From NCBI RefSeq assembly GCF_000350485.1, contig NZ_AORV01000066.1:60511-124510 (forward strand): a DNA stretch of 64,000 nucleotides, written 5' to 3'. The position numbers and the translations under genes are program-made. The stretch comes from Ruminiclostridium cellobioparum subsp. termitidis CT1112. GTDB lineage: Bacteria > Bacillota > Clostridia > Acetivibrionales > DSM-1351. The notes beneath the pieces were generated by a model, which ran no database searches, was not told where the DNA came from, and was given only the letters and a program-made list of their open reading frames with translations. The first letter of the stretch is position 1. The number at the start of each line of letters is the position of its first letter. This document shows, piece after piece, positions 51,970 through 61,126 of the stretch.

Positions 51970-53715
51970 ATGTTTCGCATCTTTCGCAAATTCTTCGTTT
52001 TTGCCGGGGACCAGAAAAACAAATGGAAAAAAGGCATCATCTTCGCCGTTCTGCATTCCCTGTGCGAGGCGTTCCAAATGCTGGCAATTGCCGTGGTTTT
52101 GAAGGCTATGGTTGAAAACACCATGGATACCGGCACAGTATGGCTGACACTGGGCATAATGGTGTTCAGTGTATCCGGCACTATTGTTACCCGCCATATC
52201 TCCCATAAAAGCGAGATTACCGGCAGCTATGCCATGTGTGAGGAAAAACGCATCGGTATCGGCGACCGTATGAAATACATGCCCATGGGCTACTTCAATA
52301 GTCACAGCCTGGGCAATATCACTGCCGCGGCCACCACCACCATGGAGGAAATCGAGAAGATTGCGCCGCCCGCAATGGTCCGAACCATCCACGGCCTGAT
52401 CCGAACCTTCATCATGGTGGTCGGCTTGACGATTTTTGACTGGCGCATGGGGCTGATTTCCTTCGCCGGCGTACTGCTTTTCCTTGCGGTTAATGCATTG
52501 CTGCAGCGCAAATCCCACCTTCTTTCCCCCATGCGTCAGTCGGCACAGGCCAAACTTGTGGAAGCGGTATTGGAATACATACAGGGCATGAGTGTGGTCA
52601 AGACATTTCACCTGGATAAAGCAGCCAATAAAAACATTGACACCGCCATCCGGGAGGTCGAAAAACGCAATTTCAGAATGGAGATCGGTTTCATTCCCTA
52701 TGTGGCGCTCCAGCAGCTGGTGCTGCGTCTGACCAGCGTGACGATGGTGCTCGCTTCCGTCACATTCTATCTCAATGGCACTATGGAGCTGTTCATGTGC
52801 CTGCTGATGATTGTCTGCGGTTTCTTCGTCTATACCGAACTGGAGGCTGCAGGACTCATGTCCTCCTTCATCCGTCTGATTGACGCTTCCATTGACCGCG
52901 TGGAGGAAATCCATCAAACACCCGTCATGGACATCAACGGCCACGTTCAACAGCCCCAAAGTCTGGATATCGCCTTCCGAAACGTCAGCTTCTCCTATGA
53001 AAATCGGAAGATCATCGACAATGTCAGCTTCACCATCCCACAGGGTACCACGACGGCTATCGTAGGCCCCTCGGGAGGAGGCAAGACAACACTGTGCAAT
53101 CTGATGGCACGATTCTGGGATGTGGACGAAGGCGCCGTTACACTGGGCGGAAAAGACGTGAGGGAATATAAACTGGACAGCCTGCTGGAAAACATCAGCA
53201 TGGTGTTCCAGCACGTCTACCTGTTCAATGATACCATCTTGAACAACATCCGCTTTGGAAAACCCAATGCTGATATGGAGGAGGTCGTTGCGGCAGCGAA
53301 AAAAGCATGCTGTCATGAATTTATTACGGCCCTCTCCGACGGTTACGACACCGTAATCGGCGAGGGTGGAGCCACCCTGTCCGGCGGTGAAAAGCAGCGC
53401 ATTTCCATCGCCCGGGCCATGCTCAAGGACGCACCCATTGTTATTCTGGACGAGGCAACCGCAAATGTGGACCCCGAAAACGAGAGCAAGCTTCAGGAGG
53501 CTGTGGCCCAGCTTACCAAAAACAAGACCGTCGTTATGATCGCCCACCGGCTGAAAACCGTGCGTCACGCCGACCAGATCCTGGTGGTCGACTCCGGGAA
53601 GATCGTACAGCGCGGGACACACAATGACTTGATACGGCAGCGCGGCATTTATTCGGATTTTATCGGTGTGCGCCGGAAGGCAATCGGCTGGAAGCTGAAA
53701 GCACAAAAAGTATAA
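51970..53715 (+). CDS. ABC transporter with fused ATPase, partner subunit (YbtQ/IrtB-like)
   Basis: 581 aa. Membrane domain, then Walker A GPSGGGKTTLCN, signature LSGGEKQRI and Walker B ILDEATANVD, so both ATP sites of the pair look catalytic. It starts 12 bases after the previous stop, with GAGGAGG before the ATG. Base composition of this and the preceding gene is clearly richer in G and C than the flanks (GCGCCGCCCGC-type runs). Confidence 0.88.
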   Translation: MFRIFRKFFVFAGDQKNKWKKGIIFAVLHSLCEAFQMLAIAVVLKAMVENTMDTGTVWLTLGIMVFSVSGTIVTRHISHKSEITGSYAMCEEKRIGIGDRMKYMPMGYFNSHSLGNITAAATTTMEEIEKIAPPAMVRTIHGLIRTFIMVVGLTIFDWRMGLISFAGVLLFLAVNALLQRKSHLLSPMRQSAQAKLVEAVLEYIQGMSVVKTFHLDKAANKNIDTAIREVEKRNFRMEIGFIPYVALQQLVLRLTSVTMVLASVTFYLNGTMELFMCLLMIVCGFFVYTELEAAGLMSSFIRLIDASIDRVEEIHQTPVMDINGHVQQPQSLDIAFRNVSFSYENRKIIDNVSFTIPQGTTTAIVGPSGGGKTTLCNLMARFWDVDEGAVTLGGKDVREYKLDSLLENISMVFQHVYLFNDTILNNIRFGKPNADMEEVVAAAKKACCHEFITALSDGYDTVIGEGGATLSGGEKQRISIARAMLKDAPIVILDEATANVDPENESKLQEAVAQLTKNKTVVMIAHRLKTVRHADQILVVDSGKIVQRGTHNDLIRQRGIYSDFIGVRRKAIGWKLKAQKV

Positions 53716-53780
53716 AAGGCAACAAATCATTTATACCATATAGTTAGCGACCACTAACTAAGGAAGCGGAGGATTTTAAT

Positions 53781-54362
53781 ATGAATAATAAACTCAATGT
53801 CAAGGACCTGATTAATGTTGGTATTTTTTCTGCAATCTACTTCGTAATGTTTTTTATCAGTGGAATGACCGGCTTCGTTCCGATTTTTGCGGTGATATTT
53901 CCCGCTATTCTGTCCATTCTGGGAGGGATTCCCTTTATGCTGTTTTTGACAAAAACAAGGAAATTCGGCATGATCACCATCATGGGTATTTTGATGGGAA
54001 TCCTAACGTTCCTTATGGGACAGAGCTGGATCGCAATTATCACAGGTTTTGTTTGCGGACTGTTTGCCGATTGGATATATAAAGCCGGTAAGTATGCGAG
54101 CTGGAAACATATCCTATCCAGCTATTGCATATTCAGCCTGTGGGTAATCGGCTCCATGCTCCCGATGTGGGTTATGAAGGATGCATTTTTTGCCGGAGTT
54201 CGGGCTGGCCAGGGTGCTGAATTTACTGACGCCTTGCTGGCGTATATCAACAGTCGGGTGCTTTTAGGCATCATTGTCCTGACTGTGCTTTGTGCGGTTG
54301 CCGGCGCATTCCTTGGAAGGGGCATCCTTAAAAAGCACTTTAAAAGGGCGGGCATCGTATAA
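53781..54362 (+). CDS. ECF transporter S component, MptD/Trep_Strep family
   Basis: 193 aa integral membrane protein with about five or six helices. The N-terminal LINVGIFSAIYFVMFFISGM is typical of ECF substrate-binding subunits of the Trep_Strep (MptD) family. GCGGAGG precedes the ATG. It would bind the vitamin- or metallophore-like substrate and dock with the T subunit encoded next. The true ligand of this family is not established. Confidence 0.8.
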   Translation: MNNKLNVKDLINVGIFSAIYFVMFFISGMTGFVPIFAVIFPAILSILGGIPFMLFLTKTRKFGMITIMGILMGILTFLMGQSWIAIITGFVCGLFADWIYKAGKYASWKHILSSYCIFSLWVIGSMLPMWVMKDAFFAGVRAGQGAEFTDALLAYINSRVLLGIIVLTVLCAVAGAFLGRGILKKHFKRAGIV

Positions 54363-55090
54363 TGAAGGCACAACTTTTTCAATCCGCCTCGGTACATACA
54401 CAAATAAGGCTCGATCCGCGCACAAAACTCTATTTGCTGCTGGCAGTCAATGTCATTATGCTAAACAGCAATACCGTGGGCACATCCGCTTACATTAAAG
54501 CCCTGCTTGCCGTTATCCCGTTTCTTCTGCTGCTTACGAGCCGAAGAAGAAACGGAGCTGTATGCTTTGCAATTTTTTATCTTGCCGCCCAATGCGGGAG
54601 GATCTTTCTATATAATCAAACCACCGGTGTCGCCGATATTATAATCCGCATGCTTATTGAACTGATGCTGCGCTTTGTACCCGGCATGACGTTAGGCTAT
54701 TATATGCTGAGCACCACACGGGTCGGCGAATTTCTGGCGGCTATGGAACGGATACATTTGACACAGAAGCTTACCATTCCACTTTCGGTCATGTTCCGTT
54801 TTTTACCTACCATTGCCGAGGAATACCGCTCGATCCGCGATGCCATGAGAATGAGGGGCATCGCGGGTATTTTCGGGAAGAATCCCTCCGCTGCCCTGGA
54901 ATACCGTATGGTGCCTCTTATGATGTCTATTGTCAAGATAGGCAATGAGCTTTCGGCGGCGGCGCTGACAAGGGGGTTGGGTTCCCCTGTGAAACGGACG
55001 AATATCTGTAAAATCGGCTTTTGCGTGTGGGACGCTGTGTTCTCTCTGATGGCAACCGCATCCGCAGTGTCCTATCTCCTGCTTACATGA
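54362..55090 (+). CDS. ecfT: ECF transporter transmembrane (T) component
   Basis: 242 aa. Coding overlaps the S component by one base (TAATG). Several membrane helices, and the two Ala-Arg-Gly coupling motifs that contact the ATPases are recognisable as DAMRMRGI and ALTRGLG. It links the S subunit to EcfA ATPases. No EcfA gene follows; a terminator comes 80 bases later. Confidence 0.82.
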   Translation: MKAQLFQSASVHTQIRLDPRTKLYLLLAVNVIMLNSNTVGTSAYIKALLAVIPFLLLLTSRRRNGAVCFAIFYLAAQCGRIFLYNQTTGVADIIIRMLIELMLRFVPGMTLGYYMLSTTRVGEFLAAMERIHLTQKLTIPLSVMFRFLPTIAEEYRSIRDAMRMRGIAGIFGKNPSAALEYRMVPLMMSIVKIGNELSAAALTRGLGSPVKRTNICKIGFCVWDAVFSLMATASAVSYLLLT

Positions 55091-55171
55091 TTTAAACCGG
55101 ATGCTGCCGCCCTGGGCTGACTGCGCAGGAGAGACGGCCGTATAGCCGAAAAACGGGATATGGATATCAAA

Positions 55172-55215
55172 AAAGCAAGCCTGCAGGACTGAAACCCGGG
55201 GCTTGCTTTCTTTTA
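55172..55215. terminator. Bidirectional terminator after the ECF module
   Basis: A 10-bp perfect stem, AAAGCAAGCC (55172-55181) with GGCTTGCTTT (55200-55209). CTTTT follows on the plus strand and TTTTTGATAT on the minus strand, so it also ends the GH4 operon coming from the right. Confidence 0.82.
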
Positions 55216-55228
55216 ACTTTCCTGATTG

Positions 55229-56515
55229 TTATTTAAAAGCCGGCAGCAGATGCGCATGTGCCTCAAACAGTTCATCAGTCATATTTCTTATCTCGTCCAG
55301 TGTTAATACCGAAGACGTATGAGGATCCATCATAACGGCATTGTATATATATTCCTTCTTACCCTTTAATGCACCTTCCACGGCCAGCTGCTGCACACTT
55401 ATGTTTGTCTGATTCAGTGCTGCCAGCTGAGTTGGGAGTTTACCCACGGCTACAGGCTGGAAGCCGTTTTTGTTTACAAGGCAGGGGACTTCCACGCAGC
55501 TGTCGGCAGGCAGATTCTCTATCAAGCCATTATTAATCACGTTTCCGTTAAAGGAACGCTCATATCCTGTTTCAAGCGAGTGAATGATGTATGCGGCATA
55601 TTCATGACTTAATTTTGTCTCCAGGTCTTTTCCGCTTTCAAGTGTTGCTTTTGTATCTTCAAATCTGCCTATATTTCTTACACTTCTGCGGACATATTCG
55701 TCAATGGGAATATCCAGTTTGCCGATCAATTCCTCTCTTTTTATGAAATAAGGTACATACTCGGCCATATGCTCGCTGGATTCAGTTACAAAATAACCAA
55801 AATGCCTCATGATCTCAAATCTGACTTTGTTATCGCCATATATTTCAGGCTTATCCAGACAATCAAACAGTTGGGGATACAGATCCTTTCCTTTATGCTC
55901 CAATTTTAAAAACCATGCCATGTGATTTATTCCTGCTACCACATAATTGATCTCACTATAGGGCACTGAAATATATTCCGCCAATTTTTCAGAGGTTTGC
56001 TGTACGCTGTGGCAAAGCCCCACATATTTTATTCCCGAGCTCTTCAAAGCTGCCAGGGACAAAATAGCCATCGGATTTGAATAGTTCAGCAAATAAGCAT
56101 CCGGGCATATTTCTTCCATGTCCCTTAAAAGGTCAAGCAAGGGAGGAATTGTTCTAAGGCCCCTGAAAACACCTCCAACTCCCAAAGTATCTGCTATTGT
56201 CTGCTTCAGGCCGTATTTTCTTGGTATGTCAAAATCGAACAGCGTGGCTTCATGACCGCCCACCTGAATTGCATGTATGACATAATCAGCATCTTTTAAC
56301 GCAGTACGCCTGTCCATGGTTGTCTCGATCTTGGCCCTCCCGCCTATTCTCCGGGAAAACTGTTTTGCCATAAGTTCTGCAACTCTCAGCCTTTCCGCAT
56401 CAATATCCATAAGACTGAAGGTGATGTCCTGCAATTCACTGAAAGATAATATATCAGCCATTACCTGCTTTGCAAATATAACACTTCCTGCCCCTATAAA
56501 TGTAACCTTTGCCAT
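55229..56515 (-). CDS. melA: GH4 alpha-galactosidase (MelA-like), NAD and metal dependent
   Basis: Intracellular GH4 enzyme, 428 aa, hydrolysing alpha-galactosides through NAD-assisted oxidation-elimination. The NAD site is FIGAGSVIFAK. The metal/catalytic region GLCHSVQ with AGINHMAW carries the Cys-His and Asn-His ligands. VTESSEHMAEY and MMDPHTSSVL are close to E. coli MelA. CGGAGG precedes the ATG. It is the last gene of an acid-sugar operon, an unusual setting that suggests the true substrate is a galactosylated sugar acid or a related glycoside; uronides are another possibility for GH4. Confidence 0.88.
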   Translation of the reverse strand: MAKVTFIGAGSVIFAKQVMADILSFSELQDITFSLMDIDAERLRVAELMAKQFSRRIGGRAKIETTMDRRTALKDADYVIHAIQVGGHEATLFDFDIPRKYGLKQTIADTLGVGGVFRGLRTIPPLLDLLRDMEEICPDAYLLNYSNPMAILSLAALKSSGIKYVGLCHSVQQTSEKLAEYISVPYSEINYVVAGINHMAWFLKLEHKGKDLYPQLFDCLDKPEIYGDNKVRFEIMRHFGYFVTESSEHMAEYVPYFIKREELIGKLDIPIDEYVRRSVRNIGRFEDTKATLESGKDLETKLSHEYAAYIIHSLETGYERSFNGNVINNGLIENLPADSCVEVPCLVNKNGFQPVAVGKLPTQLAALNQTNISVQQLAVEGALKGKKEYIYNAVMMDPHTSSVLTLDEIRNMTDELFEAHAHLLPAFK

Positions 56516-56559
56516 AGTATACCTCCGATAAGTATTTTATTTTAATTACGTCAATTACA

Positions 56560-57528
56560 TCATTTCCTGCCACACATTTTTACCGCCAGGTTAAAAGCTT
56601 CAATAAGGCTGCGGGTGGAGGCCATACCTTTATAGGCTATGTCAAAAGCAGTCCCATGGTCAACCGAAGTCCTGATGACCTTAAGGCCAAGGGTCACATT
56701 TACTCCTCCCTCAAAATCCAATAATTTCATCGGAATATGTCCCTGGTCATGGTACATGCATACCACTGCATCAAACTGTTTTTTGCAGGCCTTTATAAAA
56801 ACCGTGTCGGGAGCGACAGGCCCCTCCACGTTAATCCCTTCTTCCCTTGCCTTCTCAACTGCCGGCTTTATCTCCAATATATCCTCTTTTCCAAAGGACC
56901 CGTTTTCACCCGCATGGGCATTAAGGCCGGCTACTGCAATCCTTGGCTCCTGTATATAACTTTTAAGAGCCTCATATGTGAGCTTTATAACATTGTAAAC
57001 CCTATCCTTTTTTACCTTTTCGACGGCCTCCTGCATCGATACGTGCGTACTTACATGGGTTACCGTCAGCTTCTCGCCTGAGAGCATCATGGTGTAATTT
57101 TTCTGCCCGCAAAGCTCTGCAATAAGCTCGGTATGTCCTGAAAAATCAGGATCACTCAATCTGGTTGACTCCTTATTCATGGGCAGGGTGACCAAAGCCT
57201 GTATTTTCCCTTCCAGGGCCAGTCTCACAGCCTTTTCCACATAGCTTCTGGCCGCGTATCCCGATTCCCTGGATATCTGCCCTATTCTGAGCTGTTCTTT
57301 TCCCAACAGTTTCATATCCAGAACATTAAAATATCCCCGGGTTAGCTCATCAACATCTGTAACCCGCTTTAAAGGCACATTATACCCCAGCAGGCTGTTA
57401 CAGTATTCAATTATTTCATAATCACCTATGAGAATAAAATTCTCACATATATCTCCGCTTCCGAATGCTTTCAAAGCCAGTTCCGGACCCACTCCTCCGG
57501 CCTCTCCCATTGTAATCCCTATTAACAT
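56560..57528 (-). CDS. PdxA-family 4-phospho-sugar-acid dehydrogenase (PdxA2 type), paralogue 1
   Basis: 322 aa. Metal-binding motifs of the PdxA fold are present: GHTELIAEL, THVSTHVS, LNAHAGENG and YHDQGHIPMK. Together with a DUF1537 kinase, PdxA2 proteins oxidise 4-phospho-D-threonate or 4-phospho-D-erythronate and decarboxylate to dihydroxyacetone phosphate. True PdxA acts in vitamin B6 synthesis, which the operon context makes unlikely. The start overlaps the end of the kinase-gene region closely (stop and ATG two bases apart). Confidence 0.88.
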   Translation of the reverse strand: MLIGITMGEAGGVGPELALKAFGSGDICENFILIGDYEIIEYCNSLLGYNVPLKRVTDVDELTRGYFNVLDMKLLGKEQLRIGQISRESGYAARSYVEKAVRLALEGKIQALVTLPMNKESTRLSDPDFSGHTELIAELCGQKNYTMMLSGEKLTVTHVSTHVSMQEAVEKVKKDRVYNVIKLTYEALKSYIQEPRIAVAGLNAHAGENGSFGKEDILEIKPAVEKAREEGINVEGPVAPDTVFIKACKKQFDAVVCMYHDQGHIPMKLLDFEGGVNVTLGLKVIRTSVDHGTAFDIAYKGMASTRSLIEAFNLAVKMCGRK

Positions 57529-57530
57529 GG

Positions 57531-58760
57531 CTATACCTTTCCCTTCAAATAATCCTGTATTTTCAGTAAAACATCCTCTTCTCCGAAGCCTCCGGCTTTA
57601 CTGACCAGTATGATTTTACCATATTTGCATACGGCATGTGATACAGCCACACCTGGTACGATTTCTTCTACCGGCAGTAATCCTGAACACTCCACCGCCT
57701 CCATTATATGAATTGCCGTATCCCCGCCAAATACAACCAGGGCGCACTCTGTGCCGCAATCCAGCACCAGTCTGGTCAAAGCTCCCAGACTGCCGGCTAC
57801 TTTCACGGGGTCGCCCGCCTCATCAACTTCTTCTCTGCGGTTAACTGTTTTTACGATTACCTTGCCGGTCCGCTTTATCATCCCGGCAATCCCTGCCGCC
57901 AATTCTTTTCCCCGGATTGTTTCCATATACCCGGGGGCATTCTTCTGTTCGGATGTAAGTACGATACTTTCAAAGCCTGACATTTCCCCATACAAAGTCT
58001 GTTTAATGGAGTCCCGGTTGATGCTTCCGCTGACCACCAGGATATTTTCCGCTTTGACCTGTTCAAGGCCGGCACCGCATTTTTCAAGGTCTATAAATTC
58101 GGGTAAATATTCTGCAAATCCCGCACATCCGGCGGTAAGCGACAGCTTTTTCCTGCTGCTCAGAATTTTGCCGGTATTTATCAGATCCCCGTTGGACTGT
58201 CCGTCAAATATATAAATGGTATTCCTATCTTCCAGGCCGGTAATCAGCCTTCCTCTGGCAGTTGCAGGAACCGCACCGATTCCGGGCTGCCGCATGAGTA
58301 TTTCAGGAATATAACCGGTTGTTATTGGATTCAACAGATCCTTTGAATAAATGGTTTGATGGAGCGGTATACCGTCCACAAATTGCACCGAGTCAATGGT
58401 TGTCCTTCCGGTTTTGGGATATGCAGGTACACACATAAGGGGCGCACCCTCCCATGCATCCATTACCGCCTTCAGTTCCTGGCCGACATTTCCCCTGAAG
58501 GTGGAGTCTATCTTTTTATAAACATGTTGTATCCCATACTCCCGGGCCTTCAGCGCAAGCCTGTGCACTATTTCGTAAGCCTCCCCGGGAGAAATATGCC
58601 GGCTTTCGGTGTCAATCACCAATACCTGTACATCCTGCTCAACCTGATCAAAATCCAATTGGGTGCAGGTACTTACAAAAGTCCTGATCCCTTTTTTTGA
58701 GAACTGTACACCAGTATCCATGGCACCTGTAAAATCATCCGCCATCACAAGCAATCTCAT
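57531..58760 (-). CDS. DUF1537 four-carbon acid-sugar kinase
   Basis: 409 aa from ATG 58760, which follows GGGAG inside the end of the previous gene. The N-terminal sugar-acid-binding domain has MADDFTGAMDTGVQF and KKIDSTFRGNVG. The C-terminal nucleotide-binding domain has the glycine-rich VFGGDTA and SKAGGFGEEDVL. The family phosphorylates D-threonate, D-erythronate or 3-oxo-tetronates at C4. It lies between a LarA-like protein and PdxA paralogue 1, exactly the order needed for conversion of an acid sugar to a triose phosphate. Confidence 0.9.
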   Translation of the reverse strand: MRLLVMADDFTGAMDTGVQFSKKGIRTFVSTCTQLDFDQVEQDVQVLVIDTESRHISPGEAYEIVHRLALKAREYGIQHVYKKIDSTFRGNVGQELKAVMDAWEGAPLMCVPAYPKTGRTTIDSVQFVDGIPLHQTIYSKDLLNPITTGYIPEILMRQPGIGAVPATARGRLITGLEDRNTIYIFDGQSNGDLINTGKILSSRKKLSLTAGCAGFAEYLPEFIDLEKCGAGLEQVKAENILVVSGSINRDSIKQTLYGEMSGFESIVLTSEQKNAPGYMETIRGKELAAGIAGMIKRTGKVIVKTVNRREEVDEAGDPVKVAGSLGALTRLVLDCGTECALVVFGGDTAIHIMEAVECSGLLPVEEIVPGVAVSHAVCKYGKIILVSKAGGFGEEDVLLKIQDYLKGKV

Positions 58761-58761
58761 T

Positions 58762-60015
58762 TTATGTATCTCCCGGTTCAAACTTTTTTAACGAGCCCTG
58801 TAAATCTGTCATTTCTTCGAAGTCCCCGATAACCTCAATATTTAAACTGTCTTTTATTTCCTCATATATACCCGGTGAAACATATATTTCACCCAGATGG
58901 AGAGTATTTTTTATCCTTATAATTCCTACAGCTTCAAGATCTGTTTTGCCGCAGGTCCTGAGAGCATATTCCACCGCCTCTTCATCCGTTTGGGCAACAA
59001 CAGGCATTTTCCCTCTTTCCAGGAAGGTGCTTGTCAATACATTCTCATATGTCGCCTTAAAGTCAATCTTATCATAAAGCCTTCTGGTTATAAAATCCGC
59101 CAGCCCCATACCCAGCGCATTCCCGTGGGAAGCCCCGGTCAGATCGGTTACAACTATATTGGTTATATCCGGCTTTTCAGGCTCCTTTTCATTTCTGATC
59201 CTCATTCTGCCTGTGATATTGGGATCTATGCCTACACCGCTGATATCCTTTCCCATTTCGTCTACAATCAGAATATCCAGCTTGTCAACCGGAAGCCCCG
59301 GCATGTTTTTTCTGCATGTGTCCAGCAGCTTCATTTCTTCCTCTTCCATTAATTCAGGTTTTACAGCTTTAATAACCGCAGTATTGTCATAGGCATTTTC
59401 AACGATGCCTATCCCCAGCATGATTTTGCTATTTTTAAGGATATGCCTTGCAGCTTTGGGGATCAACTCCCTCAGACCATATACTCCGTAGCTGTGTATT
59501 TCCAGAGCCTGCTTATGTTTTCCCAGCCCGATCACACACATTTTCAGGAGACCGCTTTCGGTTTTACCGTGAAAATCCGTGTGAACCTTAATACGATTTA
59601 TTACAATAATGCCATCTGCATTATAGGCATAGCTGTCCATAAAAACCTTATGGCACAACTCTCCCTGCGGAAGTTCCACCACTTCCATGGAAGAATATAT
59701 GGGAGCTCCTGTGTATTCTTCGGTGATACCATACCCTTCCAGAACCTTCTTCTGTCCGTCGGCATTGGCTCCTCCATGGCTTCCCATGGCAGGCACCACA
59801 AAGGGTTTTACCCCCATAGCTTTCAAATATTCTACCGTTGCCTTCACAATACGGTGAATATTTTTTATGCCTCTGCTGCCCACTGCCAGGGCAATACTGG
59901 AGCCACTTGCAAATTTTGCACCGGATTTTGCAAGCTCGTTTTTTACTTCACCTTCAATGTCTTCTATACATTCATCGGCAAATTTCTGTTTTACTCTGAT
60001 AAGCTTTGGCAACAT
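58762..60015 (-). CDS. LarA-like (DUF2088) protein, possible nickel-pincer hydroxyacid epimerase
   Basis: 417 aa. The N-terminal DUF2088 region (SIALAVGSRGIKNIHRIV, MGSHGGANADGQ) and a middle segment KVHTDFHGKTESGLLKM resemble LarA homologues. Some LarA homologues use the nickel-pincer cofactor to racemise or epimerise alpha-hydroxyacids at C2. No larB, larC or larE cofactor genes are in the window, so they must be elsewhere or the cofactor is not used. Its stop is one base from the kinase start. C2 epimerisation of the acid sugar before phosphorylation is a reasonable role. Confidence 0.72.
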   Translation of the reverse strand: MLPKLIRVKQKFADECIEDIEGEVKNELAKSGAKFASGSSIALAVGSRGIKNIHRIVKATVEYLKAMGVKPFVVPAMGSHGGANADGQKKVLEGYGITEEYTGAPIYSSMEVVELPQGELCHKVFMDSYAYNADGIIVINRIKVHTDFHGKTESGLLKMCVIGLGKHKQALEIHSYGVYGLRELIPKAARHILKNSKIMLGIGIVENAYDNTAVIKAVKPELMEEEEMKLLDTCRKNMPGLPVDKLDILIVDEMGKDISGVGIDPNITGRMRIRNEKEPEKPDITNIVVTDLTGASHGNALGMGLADFITRRLYDKIDFKATYENVLTSTFLERGKMPVVAQTDEEAVEYALRTCGKTDLEAVGIIRIKNTLHLGEIYVSPGIYEEIKDSLNIEVIGDFEEMTDLQGSLKKFEPGDT

Positions 60016-60048
60016 TGCTTAGAACCTCACTCTCTTTATAATCTATAA

Positions 60049-61050
60049 TCAAGTTAAGGTATTGTCCCACTCTGCCATTTTTGAAGCTATCATCACCGCT
60101 TTTTCCATGGGTTGGATATTTGCAATGCCCTGTCCGGCAATGTCAAATGCCGTTCCATGTGCCGGTGTTGTGATGGGATAAGGGAATCCGGTGGAAACCG
60201 TCACTCCTTCATGGAATTTCAACAGCTTCAGTGCAATCTGCCCCTGGTCGTGATATAACGTAGTCACCGCGTCATACATGCCTTTGAAGGCACTTATAAA
60301 TATGGTATCTGCCGGAAATGGTCCCGCAACGTTGATGCCCTCTGCTTTAGCCGCATTTATTGCAGGAGTTATCACCTCAATTTCTTCGGTTCCGCAGGAA
60401 CCTGACTCTCCGGCATGAGGATTCAGTGCGGCAACAGCAATTCTCGGATCATGGTAACCGTTCTTTTTCAAGGTGTTGTGGGCAAGTCTCATAGCGTCCA
60501 GCAAAGCTACTATTGTCAAATTGCCAGGGACCTCTTTAAACGGAATATGGCTGGTTGCCCTTGAAGTCCACAATCCATTTATTACATTCATCTCGCCATA
60601 TACATCCTTCCACCCGAGATAATGTGCCATCATATTCATTTCAGACTCAAAATCAAAACCGCCCCTTTTCAATGAGGCCTTATTTAAAGGTGCATATACA
60701 AATCCCTTTATAATTCCTTTTTTACAAAAATCCAGCGCAGCAAGCAGAGCCTCTCCTGTTGCACGTCCGGATTCCGCATTTATGGTGGAAAGAGCTACAG
60801 TCTCAATATTGAGATTTTTCAGGTCAAAAATATTTACAGACCCATCCCATTCTATTTTTGATGTATCTTCAATCATTGTGACCGGAAAATCCACTCCTGC
60901 AATTTTCATTCCCCATTTTAATACCCTGGCATCTCCTATTATAAGAGGTCTGCAGTAATCATCAAATTTTTTCAGGGCGCACATCCCGGCTACAAGTTCC
61001 GGACCGATACCTGCAGCCTCGCCTAAGAGGATTCCTAAAACTGGTTTCAT
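60049..61050 (-). CDS. PdxA-family dehydrogenase, paralogue 2
   Basis: 333 aa. It shares TSHIPFKEV, LNPHAGESGSCG and YHDQGQIALK with PdxA proteins. The first metal motif is altered: the region that reads GHTE in paralogue 1 reads SEMNMMAHYLGW here, keeping a His in a different setting. CAGGAAT precedes the ATG. Two diverged PdxA paralogues in one operon suggest two stereochemically different phospho-acids are oxidised, or that the proteins form a heteromer. Confidence 0.85.
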   Translation of the reverse strand: MKPVLGILLGEAAGIGPELVAGMCALKKFDDYCRPLIIGDARVLKWGMKIAGVDFPVTMIEDTSKIEWDGSVNIFDLKNLNIETVALSTINAESGRATGEALLAALDFCKKGIIKGFVYAPLNKASLKRGGFDFESEMNMMAHYLGWKDVYGEMNVINGLWTSRATSHIPFKEVPGNLTIVALLDAMRLAHNTLKKNGYHDPRIAVAALNPHAGESGSCGTEEIEVITPAINAAKAEGINVAGPFPADTIFISAFKGMYDAVTTLYHDQGQIALKLLKFHEGVTVSTGFPYPITTPAHGTAFDIAGQGIANIQPMEKAVMIASKMAEWDNTLT

Positions 61051-61126
61051 AATTATATTCCTGTCTCTTTCTTTTAGTTTACATTCCTATTTAGTTTGAA
61101 GTCCCAAATGTTTACTGTTATATTTT

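Noticed and set aside
51076..53730. An 884-codon open frame on the minus strand across both ABC half-transporter genes
   Set aside because: It is exactly antisense to two well-supported genes with all ABC motifs, and its translation is rich in His and Cys without recognisable domains. High G+C at codon positions keeps the opposite strand free of stops.
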